A DNA stretch of 64,000 nucleotides from NCBI GenBank assembly GCA_937990735.1, contig CALKQT010000030.1, positions 3,031-67,030 on the forward strand. The letters are read 5' to 3'. Numbering within the stretch: the stretch's first letter is position 1; every line of letters begins with the position of its first letter. Below the pieces are notes generated by a model. It searched no databases and had not been told where the DNA came from. It was given only the letters and a program-made list of their open reading frames with translations. Origin of the DNA: an uncultured Campylobacter sp. (GTDB taxonomy: Bacteria > Campylobacterota > Campylobacteria > Campylobacterales > Campylobacteraceae). Both the position numbers and the translations under genes were made by a program. Positions 43,249 to 50,977 of the stretch are shown piece after piece.

Positions 43249-44110
43249 CCTGCGCCTCCGTCATCTCGCCCTTAAGTGTAGCTAAAAAGCTCATCAAAGC
43301 ATCAAGCTCCCCATCGCTAAGATCGTATTTTAGCAGATCCTTTGCAATTTGCCGCACCGCAAGACGCAAATCCGTCTGCCCGTTTACGTAAGGCGCGGTT
43401 TGCGTGATATTGCGCAAGCTAGGCACGCGGCGCAACTCAAATCCATCGGAAGTGAGCCTGTGTCTAGGCGCATCCTCCTCTTCCGCGCTTGGGCGAATTT
43501 TGGTAAAGCTGCCGGTGCCTAGGCTAACGCCGTTATGACATGCCGAGCACAGCCGCACAAAAAGCATATATCCGTTATATTCGGCATCATTTAGCTTAAC
43601 CTCGCCGCGCAAAAATCGGTCAAATTTGGAATTTATCGCCGTTTTGGACTTTAAAAATTCCGCCAGCGCATCAATGAAGTTCGCCATATTCGCCTCGCCG
43701 TAAGCACTTTCAAAAGCCTGCTTGTAGGCTAAATTCTTCCTAATAAGCTCTAAAATTTTATCTTCGCTCGCATCAAGCTCGTTCGTGCCAAAGACCGACG
43801 CTGCGATCCGCGCTTCAAAGCCCGCGAAATTATAATCGTCTAAGTAGCGGTCAAAATAATAAGAATTTATTAGCGTAGGCACGCGTCCGTCGCGCACCGA
43901 AGCGCCCGAATCGTTTAAATAAAAATTGTGGCAGCTCTCGCAGGAGCGGCCTTTACGGCTAAATCTTACGTCGGTAAAAATTTTTGCGCCCAGCCGCGCC
44001 TTTTGCGGGTCGTATTTAGGCATCTCAAGCGGCGTAAAAAGATTGCCGCAAAGCCCCAAAACCGGCGCCAGGCTAAATATAAAACAGCTTAAAGCTCGCT
44101 TCGATCTCAT
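43238..44110 (-). CDS. Di-haem cytochrome c peroxidase family protein
   Basis: A 290-residue periplasmic protein with a signal peptide and two c-type haem sites, CESCH (57-61) and CSACH (187-191). The layout is that of bacterial cytochrome c peroxidase/MauG relatives: DVRFSRKGRSCESCHNFY, FDRFLRGEVKLNDAEYNGYMLF before haem 2, and RRVPSLRNITQTAPYVNGQ, the usual P.LRN...TAPY.H block but with Asn-Gly where His-Gly is usual. It is a little short for the family. It would reduce periplasmic peroxide or act as an oxidase sensor. It overlaps both neighbours (38 bases upstream, 11 downstream). Confidence 0.88.
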   Translation of the reverse strand: MRSKRALSCFIFSLAPVLGLCGNLFTPLEMPKYDPQKARLGAKIFTDVRFSRKGRSCESCHNFYLNDSGASVRDGRVPTLINSYYFDRYLDDYNFAGFEARIAASVFGTNELDASEDKILELIRKNLAYKQAFESAYGEANMANFIDALAEFLKSKTAINSKFDRFLRGEVKLNDAEYNGYMLFVRLCSACHNGVSLGTGSFTKIRPSAEEEDAPRHRLTSDGFELRRVPSLRNITQTAPYVNGQTDLRLAVRQIAKDLLKYDLSDGELDALMSFLATLKGEMTEAQDER

Positions 44111-44981
44111 CGCTTATCATCCCGCCTTTAGCCCGCTTTTTCAAAAGCTCCTCGATCTCGCGCTCACTAGCCTCCGCGCCGTCCATATGCAGGTGCCACG
44201 CGGCGTTTTGCACAGCTTCTTGCAGGCTGCGTTTTTGCTCGCGCTTTTCAGTTAAAATTTCGCTTTTAAACTTGATGTTGCGCGCGCCGAGCAGCACCTC
44301 GAACTTTTCGGCGGCAGTAGCAAGTCTTTTAGCTCCTGTGCCGAAACGCTCGAACAGCGGCGCTAGCATTGATGAATTGCGCTCGCTCGCCCAGTTTAGA
44401 TAAATTTTGCGCTCGCCCAAAGCCAAAAACGCCTCAAAATCCTCCGTGCTTTTTAGCGCGGGGCTCATCGTAAGAAACGCGATGTCAAAAACTGCGGGAA
44501 TTTTAAAATTTTCGCTCTCACGGTTTTTACCCGCAGCGTCTTTAAAATTTAAAGCCCGGGCTTCTTGAGCTTGCGCGTTTGAAATTTTACTCTGCGAGCG
44601 CGGATAAATTTTAAAATTTTCGCCCGCCGCGCCTGCAAAGCCATCGCGGCTCAGCCGCTCACAAAACTCCGCAAAGCTTAAATTTAATACGTTTTGCAAG
44701 CTGATGCCAAACTTCTCCGCGCTGCGCCTTAGCTCGCGCAGCATCCCCTCCGAGCTGTCGATCGCCGTGACCTTGGCGCCCAGCGACGCGAGATATAGCG
44801 AGTAAACCCCCGTGCCGGTGCCTACGTCGAGCACGCTTTTGCCCGCAAAGCTCACGCCCCAGCCGCGCAGTATCTCAAACACCCGCTTGCCGAAATCCCC
44901 TAACTCGCCGCTAAATTTAGCGTAACTTTCGGACTTTTTATCCCAGCTATTTTCATCTGATTTTTCGCCGATTTTCTCCAC
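44073..44981 (-). CDS. Class I SAM methyltransferase with repeat-bracketed insert
   Basis: A 302-residue Rossmann-fold methyltransferase. Motif I is LDVGTGTGVYS (51-61), the acidic end of strand 2 is AIDSS (74-78), and motif IV corresponds to FDIAFLTMSPALK (about 166-178). Between strand 3 and motif IV lies an extra segment of about 42 residues (about 121-163) that begins and ends with ENFKI, encoded by two copies of the AAAATTTTAAAATT palindrome. Substrate is unknown; the fold resembles ubiquinone/menaquinone-type and small-molecule methyltransferases. GTG start. It overlaps the peroxidase gene by 38 bases. Confidence 0.82.
   Translation of the reverse strand: MEKIGEKSDENSWDKKSESYAKFSGELGDFGKRVFEILRGWGVSFAGKSVLDVGTGTGVYSLYLASLGAKVTAIDSSEGMLRELRRSAEKFGISLQNVLNLSFAEFCERLSRDGFAGAAGENFKIYPRSQSKISNAQAQEARALNFKDAAGKNRESENFKIPAVFDIAFLTMSPALKSTEDFEAFLALGERKIYLNWASERNSSMLAPLFERFGTGAKRLATAAEKFEVLLGARNIKFKSEILTEKREQKRSLQEAVQNAAWHLHMDGAEASEREIEELLKKRAKGGMISDEIEASFKLFYI
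44508..44622. repeat. Palindrome pair inside the methyltransferase gene
   Basis: Two copies of the gap repeat lie within the coding sequence: AATTTTAAAATTTTCG near 44508-44523 and AAATTTTAAAATTTTCG near 44606-44622. They are in the same orientation and the same reading phase, giving ENFKI twice. A third AT unit, TTTAAAATTTAAAG, lies between them. Confidence 0.8.
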
Positions 44982-45041
44982 CGCTCGCCTTTAAATTTTT
45001 TGTAATAATAGCAAAATTTGGCAATTTTTCCGAATTTGGGC

Positions 45042-45047
45042 TATAAT
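45042..45047 (+). promoter_or_regulatory. -10 element of the metal ABC transporter operon
   Basis: TATAAT in GGGCTATAATAAA, 34 bases before the chosen ATG of the ATPase gene. No clear Zur or Fur palindrome is seen in the short divergent gap. Confidence 0.5.
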
Positions 45048-45080
45048 AAATACTTTCAAAATCTAGGCGAAAGGGCGTTC

Positions 45081-45848
45081 ATGGCGGACGTGACGATAAG
45101 AAATTTAAACTTTGCTTACGAAAAACGCGAAATTTTAAAAGATATAAACCTAAGCTACGAGCTGCGCGATTTTTTAGCGATTTTCGGGCCCAACGGCGGC
45201 GGCAAAAGCACTCTTTTGAAGCTGCTTTTGGGGCTGCTGCAACCAAGCTCGGGCACGATCGAAATTTTAGGCAGATCGCCCGCGCTTGCCAGGGCGCAAA
45301 TGGGCTACGTACCGCAGTTCATCGCGATAAACAAAAGCTTTCCCATAAGCGTGCTCGAAGTCGTCTTAATGGGGCTGATAGATAAGAAAATTTTCGGCTT
45401 CTACTCCCAATCCGAGCGCGAGCAAGCCATGCAAGCCTTGGAGCGCGTAGGCATGCAGAGCTTAGCCGGCTGCCGTATCAGCGAGCTTAGCGGCGGGCAG
45501 AGACAGCGCGTTTACATCGCGCGGGCGCTGTGCGCAAAGGCTAAAATTTTACTTCTTGATGAGCCGCTAGCGAGCATCGACACGATGGGGCAGGTTCAAA
45601 TTTACGAGCTTCTGAAATCCCTAAATGAGAGCGGCTGCGGCATAATTCTAATCAGCCACGACGTGCAGCTCGCGCTAAACTACGCAAATCGCGCGCTTTA
45701 CGTCGCAAACGGCTCGGCGCACACCCACGAGATCGATCCGGGAGGCAGAGCGGAATTTTTAGAGCACCTGCGACGCGAGCACGGACACTTCTGCGCCGTC
45801 GATCTCGCGCTTAACGAATGCTGCTGCAAGGAGGGCGAAAATGGCTGA
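45081..45848 (+). CDS. znuC: Zinc/manganese ABC transporter ATPase (ZnuC-like)
   Basis: A 255-residue ABC ATPase of the metal-uptake (ZnuC/MntB/ZurA) group. Walker A is GPNGGGKSTLLK (about 35-46), the Q-loop is GYVPQF, the signature LSGGQRQRVYIARAL, Walker B ILLLDEPLASID and the H-switch LISHD. The C-terminus is Cys/His-rich (EHGHFCAVDLALNECCCKE), which could bind metal and sense load. The ATG at 45081 follows GAAAGGGCG; the open frame starts 21 codons earlier in sequence that overlaps the promoter. It overlaps the permease gene by 8 bases. No ZnuA-type binding protein is nearby. Confidence 0.9.
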   Translation: MADVTIRNLNFAYEKREILKDINLSYELRDFLAIFGPNGGGKSTLLKLLLGLLQPSSGTIEILGRSPALARAQMGYVPQFIAINKSFPISVLEVVLMGLIDKKIFGFYSQSEREQAMQALERVGMQSLAGCRISELSGGQRQRVYIARALCAKAKILLLDEPLASIDTMGQVQIYELLKSLNESGCGIILISHDVQLALNYANRALYVANGSAHTHEIDPGGRAEFLEHLRREHGHFCAVDLALNECCCKEGENG

Positions 45849-46644
45849 AATTTTATCTTACGATTTCATGCGAAACGCCCTACTTGGCGGGCTTTTAGTC
45901 AGCATAGTCTGCGGCGTCGTGGGCTCTTTAGTCGTGATAAATCGCATGAGCTTTATAGCAGGGGGCATCGCGCACGGCGCATACGGCGGCATCGGCATCG
46001 CGCTATTTTTAGGCATCTCACCCGTGCTAGGAGCTAGCGTATTTGCGCTGTTTTTGGGGCTGCTCATCGCCTACGTCACGCTGCGAAACACAGAGCGCTT
46101 CGACGCCGTAATCGGCGCGATATGGGCGTTTGGAATGGCGCTAGGGATAATCTTCGCCGATCTCACGCCCGGGTACAAATCCGATCTGATGAGCTTTCTG
46201 TTTGGCTCTATCCTAGCGATAAATCATGAAAATTTAATCTTCATCGGCATTTGCGGCGCGGCATTTGCGGCGCTTACGGCGTGCTTTTACAGGCAGTTTT
46301 TAGCGATCAGCTTCGATAAGGAATTCGCTCTGCTGCGCGGGGTAAATACTAGCGTCTTTTACTACGTCCTCGTAGTGATGGCGAGCCTCGCGGTGGTCGC
46401 GTCGATTCAGATCGTAGGGCTAATCTTAGTGATCTCGCTGATGACGATCCCGCCCTTCATCGCCGAAAAAATTTCAAAAAGCTTAGGCTCGATGATGGCG
46501 ATAAGCTGCGCGCTATCAGCGCTTTTTTGCGCGGCGGGGCTTATTTTGAGCTTTAAGCTCAACCTAACCAGCGGCGCTTCGATAATCCTAGTCGCCTCGG
46601 TCTGCTTTTTCGCAAGCTCGATTTTTAGCAAACTTCGCGCCTAA
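45841..46644 (+). CDS. znuB: Zinc/manganese ABC transporter permease (ZnuB-like)
   Basis: A 267-residue permease of the ABC-3 family with about eight membrane helices. Recognisable blocks are FMRNALLGGLLVSIVCGVVGSLVVINRMSF, GGIAHGAYGGIGIALFLG with the conserved His, and QIVGLILVISLMTIPPFIAEKIS, the ATPase-coupling loop. It pairs with the upstream ATPase in a typical Mn/Zn uptake complex. The last 57 bases overlap the 3' end of the convergent EamA gene, an unusually long tail-to-tail overlap. Confidence 0.92.
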   Translation: MAEILSYDFMRNALLGGLLVSIVCGVVGSLVVINRMSFIAGGIAHGAYGGIGIALFLGISPVLGASVFALFLGLLIAYVTLRNTERFDAVIGAIWAFGMALGIIFADLTPGYKSDLMSFLFGSILAINHENLIFIGICGAAFAALTACFYRQFLAISFDKEFALLRGVNTSVFYYVLVVMASLAVVASIQIVGLILVISLMTIPPFIAEKISKSLGSMMAISCALSALFCAAGLILSFKLNLTSGASIILVASVCFFASSIFSKLRA

Positions 46645-48477
46645 GAGCCCGCCCAGCTCGCTAAGCAGGATGCCTGCGAGTATCAGCACCGCGCCTAAAA
46701 TTTGAAGCGCGCTTAGCTTCTCGCCGAAGGCATACCCCATCACGCCCGCGCTTACGGGCTCTAGTGCAAAAATCAGCACCGTTTTTATCTCGCTTACGCC
46801 GCGGTTTTGCGCCATCGTTTGGATCACAAACGCCGCGACGGTAGCAAAGATCGAGGTCAAAACCAGCGCAAAAACGAAATCGAAGCTAGGCGAAAAGATC
46901 AAATTTCCAAGCACCTTGATCTCGCCTTCAAACTCCGCGTGCGGAGTGAAAACTGCCGCGATCAGCGCACAGGCGCAGACGCAGATAAACTGCACGATCA
47001 CAAAGCCGTAGAGATTGCTTTTGCGCGCGCAGACGCCGGTAAAGACGATGTGAAGCGCGTATGCAAACGCGGAAATCAGCGTCAGCCGCTCGCCTATGCC
47101 AAATCCCACTGCGCCGCTTGCTCCGCTTAAAAAATATAGCCCCAAAAGCGCCACGACCGCACCGCCAAAGGCGCTCGTACCGACCTTTTTACCGAAGAAC
47201 GCAAGCATCAAAAAGGGCACGATGACGACGTTTAGCCCCAAAATGAACGCCACCGTCGAGGAGAGCGCATAATCAAGCGCTATGGTCTGGCACGAAAAAT
47301 CGCAAAATAGCATCAGCCCGCAAAACACGCCCCGCCCTATCGTGCCGCGGTCAAATTTGACGCCGAAGCGCAGGCAGGCGAGGTAGGTAAAAATGCTCGC
47401 CGCCAAAAAGCGCCAAAATAAAAAGCTAAAAACGTCGCCGCTATGCAGCGCGCGCTGAACCGGCACGAAAGTGCATCCCCAAACGATCGCCACGAAAAGT
47501 AGCCCCAGATCCCACAGCCTGCTAGGCGGAACGGGGTTTTGCGCATGGCTTTGCACGGAATTAGAATTTTGCCCGAAACTCTGCTCGGAATTCGAGCTTT
47601 TCGTGTAGTTTTGCGTAGAGGCAGAATTTTGCGCGGCAACAGGGCTCTGCGTAGAATTAGAGCTTTGCGCGAAATCTAAATTCTGCGCGGAATTTAAGCT
47701 TCGAGCGGAGCTAGAATTCTGTGCCGAATTGGATTTCTTCGCAAAATTCCGCGCCTTAAAATTTTTCAATCCAAAGCTCTGCGGCGCATTAGTGCAACTT
47801 GGACTGTTTGCAAGGATCTCGGCAAAATTTTTCTTGGAGCGTCGAGTATTAGCGTCAGCGAGGCTTTTTGCCAGGCTTAAATTTGGATCGTTTGCAGCGC
47901 TCGTACGGCTCGACAAACCCGCGCTATTTGCGCCATTGCTAGTGGAATTTCCCATAAAATTTAATATAAAATTTTGTCTGAAATTTCTTGCCGAATTTTC
48001 GCAAGGATATGTTTTGGAGGATTTCGCGGAATTTAAAGCTTTATTTTCGGTGCGGCTCATATCCTGCGCGGACTTTAAATTTAGCGCAAGAGCCGCGGAA
48101 TTTAAAGCGGATTTTCTTTCGATATTTCTGACGTGCGAAGCGGAATAGAGCGCGACGAGATTGCGCGCGGTAAAACTGGCTGAGGCGCGATTGTGCACGG
48201 CAAAACCGACCAAGGCGGGATAAAATTTTAAATTTCTCCCTCGGATGAAATTTAACTCAGCGACCGCGTCTTGAAATTTGAAATTTCTTTTGAAGCAGAG
48301 AGTGGGAGCAAAATTCGCCGCACCGCCGCGCGCTGTGTTTTTTGCGCACGCAAACGCCGCATTTGAAGCAGAATTTAAAGCTGTATTTTTCACGCGCTCG
48401 CGAATCGGATCTAAAATAAAATTTAAAGCGGATTTTAAATTAAAATTTTCCGCAGGCTCCGAGATAGAATTTTTCAT
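46588..48477 (-). CDS. EamA-family transporter with ~320-residue low-complexity N-terminus
   Basis: The last ~300 residues (from about 328, RLWDLGLLFVAIVWGCTFVPVQRAL) are a normal ten-helix EamA/DMT-family metabolite exporter with two EamA repeats (FALEPVSAGVMGYAFGEKLSALQILGAVLILAG). Before it the frame stays open for ~320 residues of Asn/Ser/Ala/Lys/Phe-rich sequence without a signal peptide. Part of it (about residues 245-310) is an 18-base tandem repeat encoding NSAQNS-like hexapeptides. No ribosome site precedes the first ATG. An internal GTG near residue 309 (NSVQSHAQN) or other codons may be the true start. The transporter is certain; the extension is doubtful. Confidence 0.8.
   Translation of the reverse strand: MKNSISEPAENFNLKSALNFILDPIRERVKNTALNSASNAAFACAKNTARGGAANFAPTLCFKRNFKFQDAVAELNFIRGRNLKFYPALVGFAVHNRASASFTARNLVALYSASHVRNIERKSALNSAALALNLKSAQDMSRTENKALNSAKSSKTYPCENSARNFRQNFILNFMGNSTSNGANSAGLSSRTSAANDPNLSLAKSLADANTRRSKKNFAEILANSPSCTNAPQSFGLKNFKARNFAKKSNSAQNSSSARSLNSAQNLDFAQSSNSTQSPVAAQNSASTQNYTKSSNSEQSFGQNSNSVQSHAQNPVPPSRLWDLGLLFVAIVWGCTFVPVQRALHSGDVFSFLFWRFLAASIFTYLACLRFGVKFDRGTIGRGVFCGLMLFCDFSCQTIALDYALSSTVAFILGLNVVIVPFLMLAFFGKKVGTSAFGGAVVALLGLYFLSGASGAVGFGIGERLTLISAFAYALHIVFTGVCARKSNLYGFVIVQFICVCACALIAAVFTPHAEFEGEIKVLGNLIFSPSFDFVFALVLTSIFATVAAFVIQTMAQNRGVSEIKTVLIFALEPVSAGVMGYAFGEKLSALQILGAVLILAGILLSELGGLLGAKFAKNRACEKADRGD
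47551..47736. repeat. Degenerate 18-base tandem repeat inside the EamA ORF
   Basis: About ten units on the plus strand follow the pattern (T/C)TGCGCGGAATTAGAATT, for example CTGCGTAGAATTAGAGCT (47647), TTGCGCGAAATCTAAATT (47665), CTGCGCGGAATTTAAGCT (47683) and CTGTGCCGAATTGGATTT (47719). Two units are 12 bases long. All spacings are multiples of three, so the minus-strand frame stays open and reads NS(A/V/T)Q(N/S)(S/L). Confidence 0.85.
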
Positions 48478-48520
48478 AAATTTAAAGTAAAATTTCGCCG
48501 AGATCTTGGCGCAGCCGCGC

Positions 48521-49150
48521 CTATCTGACGGTCTTTATCGCGTTTAAAATCGCGCCCGAGTTTTTGCGAAATTCCCTTTCGTTTTTGCTTAAAAAATCGA
48601 AGCTTTCGTTGATGAAGGCGCTGCTGAATTCGCTACTAAAATCATCTCCAGGCTCGCGTCCGACGGCACTTTTAAAGCTTTTAGCAAAGCTCGCGTCAGT
48701 TCCTAGTTCACGTGCCAAAGGGCGAATGATTTCGTAAATTTCATCAAAGGCGTTGGTGCGCAGATAGTGGCTGAATAACACCTCGCCGCTCATTACCGCC
48801 TTAGTATCGGCTTCGGACATATCTTTTATTTTAGCGAGTACGAGCTTTTTGATCGGCTCTACGGCAAGACTTAGCTTCTTGCTCGCCAGCCTTTGCATAT
48901 TCTGCACGGCGATGCTTTTTTTGCCTGCGCGTTCGGTAATGTAGCTAGGCAGATCGAGCTCGTAATCCTGTACGCCAGCGCGTTCGTATTCATTTGCGGC
49001 ACGCTCTATCAGGGTGCTTAGTGAGTTTTTAAAATTTTCGCTATCGCCCGCGCCCGCACTAAGCATCACATCCAGCCCCTTTACGGCGACCTCTTCCCAG
49101 CTAGCAGTCGCAAATAGTGGCAATAAACAAAAGATTAATTTTTTAAGCAA
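48521..49150 (-). CDS. DUF4197-like exported protein
   Basis: A 209-residue protein with an N-terminal signal-like segment (MLKKLIFCLLPLFATASW) and a helical body. Blocks resembling DUF4197 are the early KGLDVMLSAGAG, YELDLPSYI (in place of the family's vkIPLP), AVQNMQRLASKKLSLAVEP (for mNraAE.A), IKDMSEADTKAVMSGEVLFSHYLRTNAFDEIYEIIRPL and a final helical stretch. The match is divergent and recognised by pattern only. Periplasmic; function unknown. Start is TTG behind AGGGA. Divergent from mntP. Confidence 0.7.
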   Translation of the reverse strand: MLKKLIFCLLPLFATASWEEVAVKGLDVMLSAGAGDSENFKNSLSTLIERAANEYERAGVQDYELDLPSYITERAGKKSIAVQNMQRLASKKLSLAVEPIKKLVLAKIKDMSEADTKAVMSGEVLFSHYLRTNAFDEIYEIIRPLARELGTDASFAKSFKSAVGREPGDDFSSEFSSAFINESFDFLSKNEREFRKNSGAILNAIKTVR

Positions 49151-49199
49151 AGTTTTTCCCTAATTAAAGATTGATTATTTTATTTCGAAAATTTTAATG

Positions 49200-49220
49200 T
49201 ATAATCAACGCTTTTATAAT
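49200..49220 (+). promoter_or_regulatory. Two -10 elements before mntP
   Basis: TATAAT occurs at 49200-49205 and again at 49215-49220, 32 and 17 bases before the ATG. The first fits a normal leader. The leader is too short for a manganese riboswitch of the yybP-ykoY type. Confidence 0.5.
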
Positions 49221-49236
49221 ACCAAAAGGGCTGAAT

Positions 49237-49791
49237 ATGGAGCTTTTACTCATAGCTTTTGCGCTTGCTATGGACAGCGTCGCGCTTAGCATTTCAAACG
49301 GCGCGAAATATCCGAATTTTAAATTTGCGCAGATTGCGCGCATCGCATTTTTCTACGCGGCGGCTCAGTTCATAATGCCGTTAGCGGGCTACGCTTTGGG
49401 GATAAACTTCGTAAAATTTATCTCAGAAATCGACCACTTCGTCGCGTTTGGAATTTTATCGTTTTTGGGCATTAAAATGATCGCGGAATCCAGCCGCGAG
49501 CAGGACGAGCCAGATCTATGCCTAAGCACGAAGGAGCTGATGCTGGGTGCGATCGCTACCAGCATCGATGCGATGGCCGTGGGCGTGACCTTTGCTTTTG
49601 GCGAGATAAACATCCTCTACGCCTATTGCGTAATCGGGCTCGTCTGCTTCGCGCTGTGCGTCGCGGCGTGCTACGCAGGCAAGCTAACGGGCGAATATCT
49701 GCACTCAAAGGCGCTCGTTTTAGGCGGCGCGATTTTGATCTTAATCGGGGTTAAAATTTTGCTCTCGCACCTCGGTATTATCGATATTTAG
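49237..49791 (+). CDS. mntP: Manganese efflux pump MntP
   Basis: A 184-residue, six-helix inner-membrane exporter of the MntP (YebN) family, which protects against excess Mn2+. The two signature membrane Asp sites are present: FALAMDSVALSISNGA in helix 1 and GAIATSIDAMAVGVTFAF in helix 4. Length is normal. The ATG follows AAAAGGGCTGAAT. With the ZnuCB-type importer 3 kb upstream, metal uptake and export genes lie close together, but on separate transcripts. Confidence 0.93.
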   Translation: MELLLIAFALAMDSVALSISNGAKYPNFKFAQIARIAFFYAAAQFIMPLAGYALGINFVKFISEIDHFVAFGILSFLGIKMIAESSREQDEPDLCLSTKELMLGAIATSIDAMAVGVTFAFGEINILYAYCVIGLVCFALCVAACYAGKLTGEYLHSKALVLGGAILILIGVKILLSHLGIIDI

Positions 49792-49846
49792 AGACTTTTA
49801 AGCGCCTATTCGCGATAATTTTTAAAACTAATCCGCAGGAGCGAAA

Positions 49847-50977
49847 ATGAAAAATTTGATAAATTTAAGCGGCGGCGATCGCCTAAATTTGCGCGTGCAG
49901 GGTCAAATTTTAATCAGCGAGAGCATCAAAAACGGCAAAACGAGGCAGACGCAAAAGGAGTTTGCTAGCATAGACGAGGCGCAAAAAGCCTGCGTGAAAA
50001 AGGAGTGGGAGAGCCTGAAAAAAGGCTACGTCCTGCAAAACGGCGGCGCAAAAGCGGGTGAGGCGAGTTTGCACGTCTATATCGGCGGCGGATATACGGG
50101 CGCGCTGGCATTTGCGGGCGCGGAAGGCGAGCTTTTCGTCTATAAATGCGGCGGCTACAAAGAGGGCGGCGCGCTGGATGACTTTCTCATCAGGCTGGAC
50201 GCGAGCGGCGCCGTAAAGCAGCAGATCGTCCTGCCAAAGCCGCTTGCATGGCAGGCTGAGCGCGCGGGCGAGGTTTTGCTTTTGGATCTGGATCATTTTA
50301 TTTTTAAATTTGATCTCGCAAGCGGCGAATTTAGTGATTTTTCTAAAGATATGAGCTTTAAAAATAACAAAGAATTTACGAGTTTCGTTTGCGCGGCGAA
50401 AGATACGGCGGCGTTTGCGATGTTTGGTCAAATTTTTACTTTTCGCGGCGGCGAGATTGCGCCTCTTAGCGAGTACAAATCCGAAATGAAAAGCTATACG
50501 CCGATCTTGTGCGCCGCGATTAGCGGTGACGGCGCGCGGCTAGCGCTTCATTGTAAGCAAAACGAGATCAAAATTTTAAGCACGCTAAATGGAGAAATTT
50601 TAAACGAGATCGGAAGCGACTTCGGCATTTTTGATAAAATTTGCTTTTTAGCGGACGGCTCGGTGCTGGGCAAGGAGCGCTACGCGAGCAAGCTAGTTTG
50701 CCTTGACGCTGCAAGCGGCGAGCAGCTTAGGCCCGCGTGGCTGCGAGGCGAATGCGCCGAAGCGGACGAGCTTTGCATTAGCACAGACGGTTCACGGCTT
50801 GCATTAATCAGCTATGACAAGACTCGCATCATCGATCTAAAAAGCGGAAATTTGCGGCTTAACTTTGAGCTCTCGCACGTCGTGAAGCGCTGCGAGGCGA
50901 AATTTGAGCGCATAAACGGCGAGGAATTTTTGGCCGTGCGCACCGACTACGGCTGCTTTAGCCTATATCGCGTTTAA
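49847..50977 (+). CDS. WGR-like plus beta-propeller-like protein
   Basis: A 376-residue soluble protein. The first ~60 residues (LNLRVQGQILISESIKNGKTRQTQKEFASIDEAQKAC... KKGYV) resemble a WGR domain, a small nucleic-acid-associated fold. The rest is beta-rich with repeated strand patterns such as CAAISGDGARLALHCKQNEIKIL, CFLADGSVLG and LCISTDGSRLALISYDKTRIIDL, typical of WD40-like propellers. No signal peptide, no catalytic motif. It may be a binding platform. The ATG follows CAGGAGCG. I do not recognise the family with certainty. Confidence 0.68.
   Translation: MKNLINLSGGDRLNLRVQGQILISESIKNGKTRQTQKEFASIDEAQKACVKKEWESLKKGYVLQNGGAKAGEASLHVYIGGGYTGALAFAGAEGELFVYKCGGYKEGGALDDFLIRLDASGAVKQQIVLPKPLAWQAERAGEVLLLDLDHFIFKFDLASGEFSDFSKDMSFKNNKEFTSFVCAAKDTAAFAMFGQIFTFRGGEIAPLSEYKSEMKSYTPILCAAISGDGARLALHCKQNEIKILSTLNGEILNEIGSDFGIFDKICFLADGSVLGKERYASKLVCLDAASGEQLRPAWLRGECAEADELCISTDGSRLALISYDKTRIIDLKSGNLRLNFELSHVVKRCEAKFERINGEEFLAVRTDYGCFSLYRV

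Noticed and set aside
47551..47736. CRISPR array
   Set aside because: Repeats are 18-base, degenerate and directly tandem, without unique spacers; no cas genes nearby. No CRISPR was seen elsewhere.
49160..49236. Manganese riboswitch upstream of mntP
   Set aside because: The leader after the -10 elements is under 30 bases, too short for the yybP-ykoY class.
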